Below are positions 1 through 8,464 of a stretch of 64,000 nucleotides of DNA, one piece after another (positions within the stretch are counted from its first letter, which is position 1; each line of letters opens with the position of its first letter). Source of the stretch: Azonexus sp. (GTDB lineage Bacteria; Pseudomonadota; Gammaproteobacteria; Burkholderiales; Rhodocyclaceae); NCBI RefSeq assembly GCF_023150235.1, contig NZ_JAKLLH010000004.1:1-64000 (forward strand), given 5' to 3'. The position numbers and the translations under genes are program-made. The notes under the pieces were generated by a model. The model ran no database searches and had not been told where the DNA came from. It worked only from the letters and a program-made list of their open reading frames with translations.

Positions 1-320
1 GTCGGATAGCATTCATGGGGCGGGCGTTATGATGTTGGCTTCGAGAACCGCATCATGCCAGAAATGGCCGCCCGCACCTTCCGTTTTTCCACTCCAGAGC
101 GGAAAATCCCGCTCGCAAGCAGCCTTTTGCAAGAGGCTCAGCTGTTTATGATTTATTGAGCAATAAGCCGTCCTTCATCGGTTGGTGGGCGAGCCATTCG
201 CAGCACTAAGGATGGTCTGCATAAATGCTGAAAATCGGACTTGGCGTTCTACAACCTATTGATTTTCATTCGTCCAGTTTTTCGAAGAGCCGCTTGTTCA
301 GACAATCCCTAAAGCTCAGT
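1..320. other. No recognisable gene
   Basis: I see no reading frame of convincing length or composition on either strand here. The stretch is less GC-rich than most of the window and lies beyond the stop codon of the ATPase gene that ends at 321, so it may be the edge of the same accessory block or debris. No direct repeat, tRNA end or integrase was seen that would mark an island boundary. Confidence 0.4.
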
Positions 321-2936
321 TCATTCCTGTGCTTTCTTTCTCACATATTTCATTCCGAGGCCCGCTTTGTAGAGTTGTCTAGCCCGTAGTTCGCCGGGGT
401 AACCAGAGCGAGCCTCAAACATTCCAATTTTTTGCATGCCGCTCAGGGATCGGCGTATCACATCAGCAGGAATCTGCGCCCGTTCTGCCAGTGTTTCGAT
501 GATTTCCTCGACAGAAAATGGTGTCTGAAGTCCGTTGAATGCAGCGATTAGTCGATCTACAGCTGATTTATTTGACTCAACATTGGATTCGATGTTGAGG
601 AATGAATACAACTCTGTCCTTACGTCGCTGATGAAGGACTGTGAAGCTTGGTCGTAGGCAAGAAGGACGCTCTTGCTGGAGAGTCGACCGTTGACCAGTT
701 CGGTCCCTTCTTCGGCGTTATCCGCCAATTTTCGTAAAAATCCGTCAAATAGCCTTGGATAGAACGCCGAGTCTGTGCCTGTATCGCCTCCCGCGTCTGA
801 AAAATAGGAGGCAAAGAACGTCGTCGTTTTCAGGCGATTGCGTTCTAGACCTGCAGGAAAGATTTCCAGCAGCAAAGACTCTGAATCATCGTCTGACAAG
901 GATCCTCGCGAGATAAGGTCAGTCTTGCTCTCTATACGACTGCAGACACTGGCGAAGTGCCTCTTGAACCAAGGCAAGCTAATAATCCGCGCAAGTGCAA
1001 AGTTAAGAATGGTGGTCTTGTTCCAGTGAAGATAGAGCACAGAACCTTCAATTTGCTGTTCAACGTTCTCTGCGGCTCCAGTGGCAAGGTCGGAACGCAG
1101 TAGCAGCCGTATCGTGAGCAGCTTCGAATAAGTTCTATCGAACTGAACTGCAGCAAGAAAGCGGAACAAGGCTTCGACGAAGGAGCGAAGGTCGCTCGCC
1201 GGAACCGCTGTTTCTACGCCATCAATCACAAAAACACGCTTTTCTGTGCGGCTCGTGAAAGCCTGTGGATCAAGACGATCGAGTGCATCTGGACTCACGG
1301 CAAGAAGATCTATCTGTTCCTGAACAGCGGCTTCCAGAATCCCTCCTTCACCCTTAGTGTTCGGCGTCGAGAGGGCGGCGCTCAGCAAGAGCCACCAAAA
1401 TTTTTCAAAGTTCCGGTTACACGCGGACAGCGCAGACTGGAAAATACGGCTTGCGCTTGGCAGCCCGCCTGCACGGGAGTCGTTTGCGACGAGCAGCGGT
1501 TCAGCTAGGTTGCGATGCACTAGCTCGGTTAGCAGTCTGGTCTTGCCCGTCCCCTTCCGGCCAAATACATATGTGTACGGACTGTCTGGGCTGAACAACT
1601 TGGCTAGCCCTGGCGTCAGGATAAAGTGCCCATCGTCCGTTGAGCCGCTGCTCGTCAGCGTGCCCTGCTGCATTGGGGTAACAGGATTTCCGCTTAGGCC
1701 CAGTACGGAGCGCAGCTGGCCGACAGCTTCTCGGTTGGCGCTCGACATGTCGCGCGGATTCGGCTGTTGCCCGTCGACGAAACTCTGGTCGTGCCTCCAG
1801 AACACCCAGTAAGAATCTAGATCCTGAGGGTCGATCGCATCCTCCTCGATCTGCATTGCATCAGCAACTTTGCCAAGCAGGCTCTCAATAAATCGTGAGT
1901 TCTGATTACGGGTGTCCTTTGCGCTTTTCTTGGGGTCAAGTGAAAAGCTGACGAAAGCCCCGGGGGATTCAGGGTCATGAGCCAGTAAGGTATCGAGCAG
2001 CCGCGAATTCAGGATATGCTGTGCCATACCGTCTGGACGGACAAAAATCACGGCTGGCCCAGGCCAAGCTTCCATGATGGGAAGAACAGAGGGGGCGAGT
2101 CCAGTTCGATGATCGAAAAGTACTATGTCGTATCTCGGTAAGCCGTCTTCGGCTGCTGTATCTATCTGCCGCCGGAGAGCCGCAACTGCCAGTTGTAAAA
2201 CTGAGGCATCTAGCGACGCGTTCAGCAGGAATGCCGCGAAATCCATATCGAAGCGGGCTGCAACAGGGCGCGCCGACACAAGGTCAACATATCCGGTATA
2301 TCCGGTGACTGATTCGCCAACGTACGTGCGCGAAAGTGGTGTCAGCGTGGTGCCTGGCGTTGCTAGGCCCATCAATGTTGCTTCAATGTCTGCAGCGGCG
2401 ACGTCAAACATCGCATCCAGCGAGGGGGCTTCAATATCGGCATCGACTGTAAGTACGCGATAGCCCGCATCGGCCAGCACCTTTGCCAACGCCACCAACA
2501 CAGTCGATCGTCCTTGACCCCCCTTGTATCCGTAAAAATGAACTGCCTTCGCTAAGCGCTGGCTGGGTGAGGCGTTGCCGGCATGATCGTACTGATCTGC
2601 CCTGATGGTTGGTGACATCATCGCCATCTTGTTGTGCGGGTTGAATGCGCTCAGCCAACTAGTTCCAGCGTCGCCAGAATCCAGAAAGCCGAACTGTTCC
2701 TGACGTTCCCTTTCTGTTAGCAGTGCTAATTCGATCATTGGGCTCGCGGTAACCGATGCCACGTCATCCTCGGACATGCCAACAGTCTTGCAAAACGCCA
2801 TGAGTCTGGCTTCGGTAGCCATTCCCTCAAATGAACCGTGGACACATAGGATAAAGAGCGTCGGATGTGCGTATTTAATCTCGACCTTGATGCTGTCGAT
2901 GTGCGAAATGAATTCAATGAACTCGGATATTGTCAT
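321..2936 (-). CDS. Double P-loop ATPase: KGGxGR-variant ParA-like domain plus second ATPase domain
   Basis: Large 871-residue protein with two nucleotide-binding modules. Residues 138-145 read KGGQGRST, the deviant Walker A of the ParA/MinD class with arginine in place of the second lysine; a switch-like VDADIEAPSLD (about 164-174) and IVLFDHRTG (271-279) follow, typical of SIMIBI ATPases. A second Walker A, GRKGTGKT (459-466), and Walker B, VFVIDGVE (568-575), mark a separate AAA/STAND-like or Sll1717-like module. The N-terminal 130 residues and the last 200, ending in a basic tail that may include a winged helix, are unassigned. It starts 7 bp after the small HEPN-like gene, so the two form an operon. 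GC is clearly lower than in the housekeeping genes, suggesting horizontal acquisition. KGGVGR-variant ATPases are a recognised annotation class; a role in defence is my inference from architecture and context. Confidence 0.7.
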   Translation of the reverse strand: MTISEFIEFISHIDSIKVEIKYAHPTLFILCVHGSFEGMATEARLMAFCKTVGMSEDDVASVTASPMIELALLTERERQEQFGFLDSGDAGTSWLSAFNPHNKMAMMSPTIRADQYDHAGNASPSQRLAKAVHFYGYKGGQGRSTVLVALAKVLADAGYRVLTVDADIEAPSLDAMFDVAAADIEATLMGLATPGTTLTPLSRTYVGESVTGYTGYVDLVSARPVAARFDMDFAAFLLNASLDASVLQLAVAALRRQIDTAAEDGLPRYDIVLFDHRTGLAPSVLPIMEAWPGPAVIFVRPDGMAQHILNSRLLDTLLAHDPESPGAFVSFSLDPKKSAKDTRNQNSRFIESLLGKVADAMQIEEDAIDPQDLDSYWVFWRHDQSFVDGQQPNPRDMSSANREAVGQLRSVLGLSGNPVTPMQQGTLTSSGSTDDGHFILTPGLAKLFSPDSPYTYVFGRKGTGKTRLLTELVHRNLAEPLLVANDSRAGGLPSASRIFQSALSACNRNFEKFWWLLLSAALSTPNTKGEGGILEAAVQEQIDLLAVSPDALDRLDPQAFTSRTEKRVFVIDGVETAVPASDLRSFVEALFRFLAAVQFDRTYSKLLTIRLLLRSDLATGAAENVEQQIEGSVLYLHWNKTTILNFALARIISLPWFKRHFASVCSRIESKTDLISRGSLSDDDSESLLLEIFPAGLERNRLKTTTFFASYFSDAGGDTGTDSAFYPRLFDGFLRKLADNAEEGTELVNGRLSSKSVLLAYDQASQSFISDVRTELYSFLNIESNVESNKSAVDRLIAAFNGLQTPFSVEEIIETLAERAQIPADVIRRSLSGMQKIGMFEARSGYPGELRARQLYKAGLGMKYVRKKAQE

Positions 2937-2943
2937 GGCCGGA

Positions 2944-3384
2944 TCACAGTGGTTTCTGGAATTTAGTTGTGAGGTAAGAGCGGGTGCTGCAAACGAGCTC
3001 AGCGAGCGTTTTCACCTGTTCATGGGTCGTCGACGGGGATGACCAGCCGTCGGCTGCGTGTCGCGTATAGCGGATATAGGGATAGGACTCCGAAGGAGCA
3101 AACCGCGCCAGCCCGTCCTTGCCTTGAACACTGATCGATTTCAGGGCATTGCTCAACTGGGTTGACAACGCATTGAGCCGGACCTTGCAGCCTTGCTTGT
3201 TGCCCACGGCAAAACGGTGTGCAAACAAATTGAGCGCGCTTGGGATATTATGATCGGTCAGTCCGGTTACCTGTTTAAGGACCAGCTCGATTGCAACCAT
3301 ACCGCAATACGCCCTAACCATCTCATCGGCACTTGATGTTGCGGCGACGACAAAGGCACGGATGTTCGTTGTGTGTTGGCTCAT
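2944..3384 (-). CDS. Small HEPN-like protein, partner of the double ATPase
   Basis: A 146-residue protein directly upstream of the ATPase gene. I chose the ATG giving MSQHTTNIRAF; a TTG 57 bases further upstream would add 19 residues, and neither has a good Shine-Dalgarno sequence. The pattern of an early helix AYCGMVAIELVLKQ, a middle DHNIPSALNLF and a late YPYIRYTRHAADGW followed by a helix with THEQVKTLAELV resembles HEPN-domain proteins. However, the conserved R-x(4-6)-H ribonuclease signature is not cleanly present (RYTRH is R-x3-H), so it could be a non-catalytic adaptor or an unrelated helical protein. Base composition matches the ATPase gene, not the core genome. The function is unknown; a toxin or effector controlled by the ATPase is inference. 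Confidence 0.55.
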   Translation of the reverse strand: MSQHTTNIRAFVVAATSSADEMVRAYCGMVAIELVLKQVTGLTDHNIPSALNLFAHRFAVGNKQGCKVRLNALSTQLSNALKSISVQGKDGLARFAPSESYPYIRYTRHAADGWSSPSTTHEQVKTLAELVCSTRSYLTTKFQKPL

Positions 3385-3588
3385 TGGTTTTAGGATATTT
3401 GCTTGTCGGAAAGGTCGTGCCAGAAATTGATATGTTATCAAATCAACGATGTGCGGGACTTTACTCCTATGGCGATTCTATGTGTCTATCCAGCACTGAG
3501 CATCGCGTCTTCTCAAGAAGGGGCTAGCATAAAGGACGATTGTGGCCGCTATGCTTGATCCTCCTTCCGTAACCTGTCGAGACCGACC

Positions 3589-4167
3589 ATGAGCCTGCCC
3601 CAAGCAAAACCGCCGTTTGGCCCCGCCGATTATCTGGCCTGGGAGTCGGTGCAGGCTGAGCGCCACGAATATCTGGATGGTGAGGTCTTTGCGATGGGAG
3701 GGGCGTCGGATGCCCACGGGACGGTGGCCGGGAATCTGTTTGCCGCGCTGCACGCGGCCTTGCGCGGCAAGCCCTGCCGCCCCTTCATCGCCGACATGAA
3801 GGTACAGGTGGCGACGGCCAACTGTTTTTTCTACCCGGACCTGCTGGTCACCTGCGACCCGCGCGACCGCTTGCCCGAGGCCAGCCATGCCAAGCAGCAT
3901 CCACTGCTGGTGGTTGAGGTTTTGTCGCCGAGTACCGAGGCCTATGATCGCGGCCGCAAATTTGCGCTGTATCGCCAGCTTGAATCCTTGCAGGAATATG
4001 TGCTGGTCAGCCTCGATGCGCAGTGCATCGAGGTGTTTCGCCGCGATGCCTCGGGTTTCTGGGTTTTTCACCCTGTGGCCTTGGCTGATGAGCTTGAGCT
4101 GACCAGCATCGATTTTCGCTGCCCGGTTGCCGAGCTTTTTGTTGGGGTGGCGGCGGGTGAAGTCTAA
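3589..4167 (+). CDS. Uma2 family PD-(D/E)XK endonuclease-like protein
   Basis: This 192-residue protein has the Uma2 layout: an N-terminal YLAWESVQAERHEYLDGEVFAMGG segment, then a nuclease-like core with FYPDLLVTCDP and LLVVEVLSPSTEAYDRGRKF (the D...E-x-x of a PD-(D/E)XK fold followed by the D-R-G-x-K-x-x-x-Y helix), and YVLVSLDAQCIEVFRR. Uma2 proteins are common, often in many copies, and their physiological role is poorly known. It stands alone, just right of the low-GC block but with host-like GC. A paired palindromic hairpin follows it by about 90 bp. The ATG is preceded by a weak ribosome site; the length is normal for the family. Confidence 0.85.
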   Translation: MSLPQAKPPFGPADYLAWESVQAERHEYLDGEVFAMGGASDAHGTVAGNLFAALHAALRGKPCRPFIADMKVQVATANCFFYPDLLVTCDPRDRLPEASHAKQHPLLVVEVLSPSTEAYDRGRKFALYRQLESLQEYVLVSLDAQCIEVFRRDASGFWVFHPVALADELELTSIDFRCPVAELFVGVAAGEV

Positions 4168-4255
4168 GCCGGGCGCTGCCGGTCTGGCCGCCTGCCGGGT
4201 GGTTTGGCAGGGGAGCGGTTGCTACCGGTTTGCTTGCCCCATGCTTGGCGCCTTC

Positions 4256-4299
4256 CACGGTCGACCGGCAAAAAAGCCGTTTTTCGCCGGTCGACCGTG
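4256..4299. repeat. Paired CACGGTCGACC palindrome (hairpin)
   Basis: Two inverted copies of the dispersed palindrome. The arms CACGGTCGACCGGC and GCCGGTCGACCGTG are exact reverse complements of 14 bp around a 16-base A/T-rich loop that itself holds A- and T-runs. Each arm also contains the self-complementary GGTCGACC. This is the cleanest example of the paired form. It lies between the Uma2 gene and the next gene and may act as a terminator or a protein-binding site. Confidence 0.8.
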
Positions 4300-4426
4300 A
4301 AAGTGGTCGGGGTTTCCTGCTGATCCGGTGACGGTGCCTGGCGAAGTACTGACGCCTTGGCTTGCTTAAATGATTGGCATGCATCTTGCGTCGGCTGGGC
4401 ATGAGGTCAATGCGCTGAGGTCAGTC

Positions 4427-5077
4427 ATGCAGGTTTTACGCTCAACCACGTTGTATGCCGCCAATAGTCCGCTGTCGGGTGCCCGGAATGCCAGCGCAAT
4501 CACGCCGGCAAATCCTGCCCAGGCGGCGGCAAACTCGTCGTCCATCGTTTCGATCTCGCCGGCGGCCCGCGCTTTGGCCGAGCAAGGCGCGGCGGCAGGC
4601 CAGGCCGGGCCAGCGGCGACGGACGATCCGGTGGAAAACTACCGCCTGCCGAATTGGTATGCCGGTTTGTTCGGCGAAAATCTGCAACCCATCGATGGCG
4701 CGGCCATTGACCGGGAAATGCAGAGCTATTGGGGGCTGGCCGAGCAGTTGTCGGCCGATGGGCAGCTTGATCAAGCCGATCAGGCCCGACTCGCCGCCCT
4801 CGACCGGCCGGCCAGCCGGGCCTGGGATGCCGGCAACGAGTTCCGCGCGCAATTCCGGCAGGAACTCGATGAATTCCAGAAGATTTTTGATTCGGCCTGG
4901 TCCGGGGCTTTGCGCGAGCAAGGCGTCAATACGCATCAGGACTATGTCGAAAAAGTCCTGCGGGCGCCCGGCGATAATTCGGCGCTACGCAACAGCGTGG
5001 TCGAAAAGACACTGGCCAATCCGCGGGCGCTTGCGCTGATCGATCAACTGGGCTGGAAAAGGCCGGCATTGGCATGA
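4427..5077 (+). CDS. Hypothetical protein, 216 residues
   Basis: I do not recognise this protein. The chosen start gives MQVLRSTTLYAANSPLSG; an upstream in-frame ATG 57 bases earlier is possible. The first 60 residues are rich in Ala, Ser, Asn and Pro and look disordered (with SISPAARALAEQ), as in proteins with a flexible N-terminus; there is no signal peptide. The rest is acidic and predicted mostly helical, with DQADQARLAALDRPASRAW and an ELDEFQKIFDSAW segment. No transmembrane segment and no catalytic motif are visible. It is bracketed by two paired palindromic hairpins, which makes it a self-contained unit. Codon use is like the host's, so it is probably a real, narrowly distributed gene. 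Confidence 0.6.
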   Translation: MQVLRSTTLYAANSPLSGARNASAITPANPAQAAANSSSIVSISPAARALAEQGAAAGQAGPAATDDPVENYRLPNWYAGLFGENLQPIDGAAIDREMQSYWGLAEQLSADGQLDQADQARLAALDRPASRAWDAGNEFRAQFRQELDEFQKIFDSAWSGALREQGVNTHQDYVEKVLRAPGDNSALRNSVVEKTLANPRALALIDQLGWKRPALA

Positions 5078-5099
5078 GTGCGCGGCAACCGGCTGCGTC

Positions 5100-5143
5100 C
5101 ACGGTCTACCCGTAAAAACCGGCTTTTTCCCCGGTCGACCGTG
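5100..5143. repeat. Paired palindrome, left arm decayed
   Basis: The left arm reads CACGGTCTACC (one base off the consensus) and the right arm GGTCGACCGTG, separated by about 22 bases that include AAAAACCGGCTTTTT, itself a small inverted repeat. The spacing and loop layout match the pair at 4256. It lies 20 bp after the unknown 216-residue gene and could terminate it. Confidence 0.75.
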
Positions 5144-5323
5144 ATGGCGCGGTAGCGTGGCGGCTCTCGTTGCTCGCTGCCGTGCCCGAGGCGGACGGCC
5201 GGATCGGCAGGCGGTTCGGCCGTCGGGGATTTCATCTCCCGGACAGCGCAATTTGTCGACATTTCCGTTGGCAAAGACGGTTAGAATCCCGCCTTTGTTT
5301 TTTGTCGACCGCAGCAGGGAAAA

Positions 5324-5890
5324 ATGGCTATCAAATCAGACAAGTGGATACGGCGCATGGCGGAGGAGCACGGCATGATCGAACCCTTCGAGCCGGAGCT
5401 GATTCGCGAGGCGAATGGCCAGAAGATCGTCTCCTACGGTACTTCCAGCTACGGCTACGATATTCGCTGCGCCCGCGAATTCAAGGTGTTCACCAATATC
5501 AATTCGACGGTGGTCGATCCCAAGGCCTTCGATCCCAAGTCCTTTGTCGAAATCGAGTCCGACGTCTGCATCATTCCGCCGAACTCGTTCGCGCTGGCGC
5601 GCACCGTCGAATATTTCCGCATTCCGCGCTCGGTGCTGACCGTCTGTCTCGGCAAGTCGACCTATGCCCGCTGCGGCATCATCGTCAACGTCACCCCCTT
5701 CGAGCCGGAGTGGGAAGGCTACGTGACGCTGGAGTTCTCCAACACCACCCCGCTGCCGGCCAAGATCTACGCCGGCGAGGGCTGCGCCCAGGTGTTGTTC
5801 TTCGAATCCGACGAAGTTTGCGAAACCTCGTACAAGGATCGCGGCGGCAAGTACCAGGGTCAGGTCGGCGTGACCTTGCCCAAGATCTGA
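5324..5890 (+). CDS. dcd: dCTP deaminase
   Basis: Cytosolic enzyme that converts dCTP to dUTP and ammonia, feeding dUMP for thymidylate synthase, which is also in this window. The 188 residues match the usual length of the homotrimeric family. Hallmarks include [14 protein letters not shown] near residue 40, [30 protein letters not shown] (residues about 106-135, containing the nucleotide-binding and catalytic S-x-x-x-R and E residues) and [17 protein letters not shown] lies 5 bases before the ATG. A strong hairpin with a T-run follows the stop, so it is likely monocistronic. Confidence 0.96.
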   Translation: MAIKSDKWIRRMAEEHGMIEPFEPELIREANGQKIVSYGTSSYGYDIRCAREFKVFTNINSTVVDPKAFDPKSFVEIESDVCIIPPNSFALARTVEYFRIPRSVLTVCLGKSTYARCGIIVNVTPFEPEWEGYVTLEFSNTTPLPAKIYAGEGCAQVLFFESDEVCETSYKDRGGKYQGQVGVTLPKI

Positions 5891-5921
5891 CCTCAGTTTG
5901 TAACGAACCTGTCTTACTGTT

Positions 5922-5950
5922 CGACCCGCTGCGGCGGGTCGCCGCTTTTT
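5922..5950 (+). terminator. Rho-independent terminator after dcd
   Basis: Arms CGACCCGC and GCGGGTCG pair around a 4-base loop; GCCGC and a run of five T follow. It lies about 30 bp after the dcd stop and just before the decarboxylase ribosome site, so the decarboxylase probably receives only readthrough. Confidence 0.7.
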
Positions 5951-5963
5951 GAGAGAACCAGCC

Positions 5964-8192
5964 ATGCGCTTCCACTTCCCCGTCATCATCATCGACGAAG
6001 ACTTTCGTTCCGAGAACGCTTCCGGTCTCGGTATCCGCGCACTGGCCGAAGCCCTCGAAAAGGAAGGCCTGGAAGTGCTCGGCGTCACCAGCTACGGTGA
6101 CCTGACTTCGTTCGCGCAGCAGCAGAGCCGCGCCTCGGCCTTCATCCTGTCGATTGACGACGAAGAGCTGGCGATGGAGCCGGAAGAAACGCTGACCGAG
6201 CTGCGTTCCTTCGTCGAGGAAATCCGCCATAAAAACGCCGAAATCCCGATCTTCCTGCACGGTGAAACGCGCACCAGCCGCCATATCCCCAACGACATCC
6301 TGCGCGAGCTGCATGGCTTCATCCACATGCACGAAGACACGCCGGAGTTCATCGCCCGCAACATCAAACGCGAGGCCAATGCCTACCTCGACAGCCTGCC
6401 GCCGCCTTTCTTCCGCGCGCTGACGCATTACGCGGCCGATGGCTCCTACTCCTGGCACTGCCCCGGCCACTCCGGTGGCGTCGCCTTCCTCAAGAGCCCG
6501 GTTGGTCAGATGTTCCACCAGTTCTTCGGCGAGAACATGTTGCGTGCCGACGTCTGCAACGCGGTTGAAGAACTCGGCCAGCTGCTCGACCACACCGGCC
6601 CGGTCGCCGCCTCCGAGCGCAACGCGGCGCGCATCTTCAACGCCGATCACCTGTTCTTCGTCACCAACGGCACCTCGACCTCGAACAAGATCGTCTGGCA
6701 CTCGACCGTTGCGCCCGGCGACATCGTCGTTGTCGACCGCAACTGCCACAAGTCCAACCTGCACGCGATCATCATGTGCGGCGCGATCCCGGTCTTCCTG
6801 ATGCCGACCCGCAACAACTTCGGCATCATCGGCCCGATCCCGAAGAGCGAGTTCGCCTGGGAAAACATCCAGAAGAAGATCGACGCCAACCCTTTCATCA
6901 CCGACAAGACCGCCAAGCCGCGCGTGCTGACCATCACCCAGTCGACCTACGACGGCATCCTCTACAACGTCGAGGACATCAAGGAAGAGCTGGACGGCAA
7001 GATCGACACCCTGCATTTCGACGAAGCCTGGCTGCCGCACGCCGCCTTCCACGATTTTTACGGCGACTATCACGCGATTGGCGCCGACCGTCCGCGTTGC
7101 AAGGAGTCGATGGTCTTCTCGACACAATCGACGCACAAGCTGCTCGCCGGCCTCAGCCAGGCCTCGCAGATACTGGTCCAGGATTCCGAGGCGCGCAAGC
7201 TCGACCGCGATGCCTTCAACGAGGCTTACCTGATGCACACCTCGACCTCGCCGCAATACTCGATCATCGCCTCGTGCGACGTGGCAGCTGCCATGATGGA
7301 AGAGCCGGGCGGCACTGCCCTGGTCGAGGAATCGATTGCCGAAGCCCTCGACTTCCGCCGCGCCATGCGCAAGGTCGACGAGGAGTGGGGCGCCGACTGG
7401 TGGTTCAAGGTCTGGGGCCCGGACGATCTGTCGGAAGAAGGGATCGAGGAGCGCGACGCCTGGATGTTGAAGCCCGGCCACCGCTGGCACGGCTTCGGTA
7501 ACCTCGCCGAAGGCTTCAACATGCTCGACCCGATCAAGGCGACCATCGTCACCCCCGGCCTCGACGTCGACGGCGATTTCGCCGACGAATTCGGCATCCC
7601 GGCAGCCATCGTCACCAAGTACCTCGCCGAGCATGGTGTCATCGTCGAGAAGTGCGGCCTCTACAGCTTCTTCATCATGTTCACCATCGGTATCACCAAG
7701 GGCCGCTGGAACTCGCTGGTGACCGCGCTGCAGCAGTTCAAGGACGACTACGACAAGAACCAGCCGCTGTGGAAGGTACTGCCCGAGTTCGTGCAAAAGC
7801 ATCCGCGTTACGAGCGGGTCGGCCTGCGCGAGTTGTGCACCCAGATCCACAAGGTGTACAAGGAAAACGACATCGCCCGCCTGACCACCGAGATGTACCT
7901 CTCGGACATGGTGCCGGCGATGCGTCCGGCCGATGCCTTCGCCAAGATGGCGCACCGCGAGATCGAGCGCGTGCGTCTCGATGAGCTCGAAGGGCGCATT
8001 ACCTCGGTGCTGCTGACACCTTACCCGCCGGGGATTCCGCTGTTGATTCCGGGCGAGCAGTTCAACGCCACCATCGTCCGTTACCTCAAGTTCGCCCGCG
8101 ATTTCAATGCCGGCTTCCCCGGCTTCGAGACCGACATCCACGGTCTCGTCAAGCGTGAGGACGGTGAGTATTATGTCGATTGCGTGCGCTGA
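5964..8192 (+). CDS. Arginine/lysine/ornithine decarboxylase, AdiA-like
   Basis: PLP-dependent fold-III (Orn/Lys/Arg group) decarboxylase of 742 residues, making a polyamine or agmatine/cadaverine from a basic amino acid. The N-terminal 130 residues are the receiver-like wing domain (FPVIIIDEDFRSENASG). The core has WHCPGHSGGVAFLKSPVG, DHTGPVAASERNAARIF, VVDRNCHKSN, THDGxL-type STYDGILYN, HFDEAWLPHAAF and the PLP-lysine segment STQSTHKLLAGLSQAS. The closest remembered relative is biodegradative arginine decarboxylase AdiA, but substrate cannot be fixed from sequence alone. I chose the ATG after GAGAG; an upstream in-frame TTG is less likely. A 62-residue gene follows at 27 bp. Confidence 0.9.
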   Translation: MRFHFPVIIIDEDFRSENASGLGIRALAEALEKEGLEVLGVTSYGDLTSFAQQQSRASAFILSIDDEELAMEPEETLTELRSFVEEIRHKNAEIPIFLHGETRTSRHIPNDILRELHGFIHMHEDTPEFIARNIKREANAYLDSLPPPFFRALTHYAADGSYSWHCPGHSGGVAFLKSPVGQMFHQFFGENMLRADVCNAVEELGQLLDHTGPVAASERNAARIFNADHLFFVTNGTSTSNKIVWHSTVAPGDIVVVDRNCHKSNLHAIIMCGAIPVFLMPTRNNFGIIGPIPKSEFAWENIQKKIDANPFITDKTAKPRVLTITQSTYDGILYNVEDIKEELDGKIDTLHFDEAWLPHAAFHDFYGDYHAIGADRPRCKESMVFSTQSTHKLLAGLSQASQILVQDSEARKLDRDAFNEAYLMHTSTSPQYSIIASCDVAAAMMEEPGGTALVEESIAEALDFRRAMRKVDEEWGADWWFKVWGPDDLSEEGIEERDAWMLKPGHRWHGFGNLAEGFNMLDPIKATIVTPGLDVDGDFADEFGIPAAIVTKYLAEHGVIVEKCGLYSFFIMFTIGITKGRWNSLVTALQQFKDDYDKNQPLWKVLPEFVQKHPRYERVGLRELCTQIHKVYKENDIARLTTEMYLSDMVPAMRPADAFAKMAHREIERVRLDELEGRITSVLLTPYPPGIPLLIPGEQFNATIVRYLKFARDFNAGFPGFETDIHGLVKREDGEYYVDCVR

Positions 8193-8219
8193 TCCCGGCG
8201 CCGGCGCCAGGAGACGACG

Positions 8220-8408
8220 ATGAAAGAATGGTATCTGAAGGAAGCCAAGGCGATGCTCGACGTGATGGTCAAGTCGCAGCCAGCATTGATCCATCCGCAC
8301 CACGCTTCGGAAGATACCGGGCGCTTGCTGACCGATTTCTGTGCCGCTTTCGTGCGCCAGTACGCCAGTCACCTGGAAGCGCTGGACCAGGAGCAGTGTC
8401 CCGGCTGA
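8220..8408 (+). CDS. Small conserved-looking hypothetical protein
   Basis: The 62 residues begin MKEWYLKEAKAMLDVM and contain a His/Cys scatter but no known motif. The ribosome site AGGAG lies 6 bases before the ATG, and the gene sits 27 bp behind the decarboxylase and ahead of a strong terminator, so co-expression is likely. Predicted all-helical and soluble. The function is unknown; the position suggests an accessory to the decarboxylase. Confidence 0.65.
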   Translation: MKEWYLKEAKAMLDVMVKSQPALIHPHHASEDTGRLLTDFCAAFVRQYASHLEALDQEQCPG

Positions 8409-8434
8409 GTCGCCGGCAGGCATGGGCAGGATCG

Positions 8435-8464
8435 CAAAGGGCGCCGCTGGCGCCCTTTGTGTTT
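8435..8464. terminator. Bidirectional terminator between convergent genes
   Basis: A perfect 11-bp stem, CAAAGGGCGCC with GGCGCCCTTTG, encloses a 3-base loop and is followed by TGTTTT. It separates the plus-strand decarboxylase unit from the minus-strand lipoprotein gene ending at 8465. The A and T flanks allow function in both directions. Confidence 0.85.

Noticed and set aside
5691-8423. Long open frame antisense to the decarboxylase gene
   Set aside because: It lies opposite a clear decarboxylase and its translation is low-complexity, with no similarity or ribosome site. High-GC codons leave the opposite strand free of stops.
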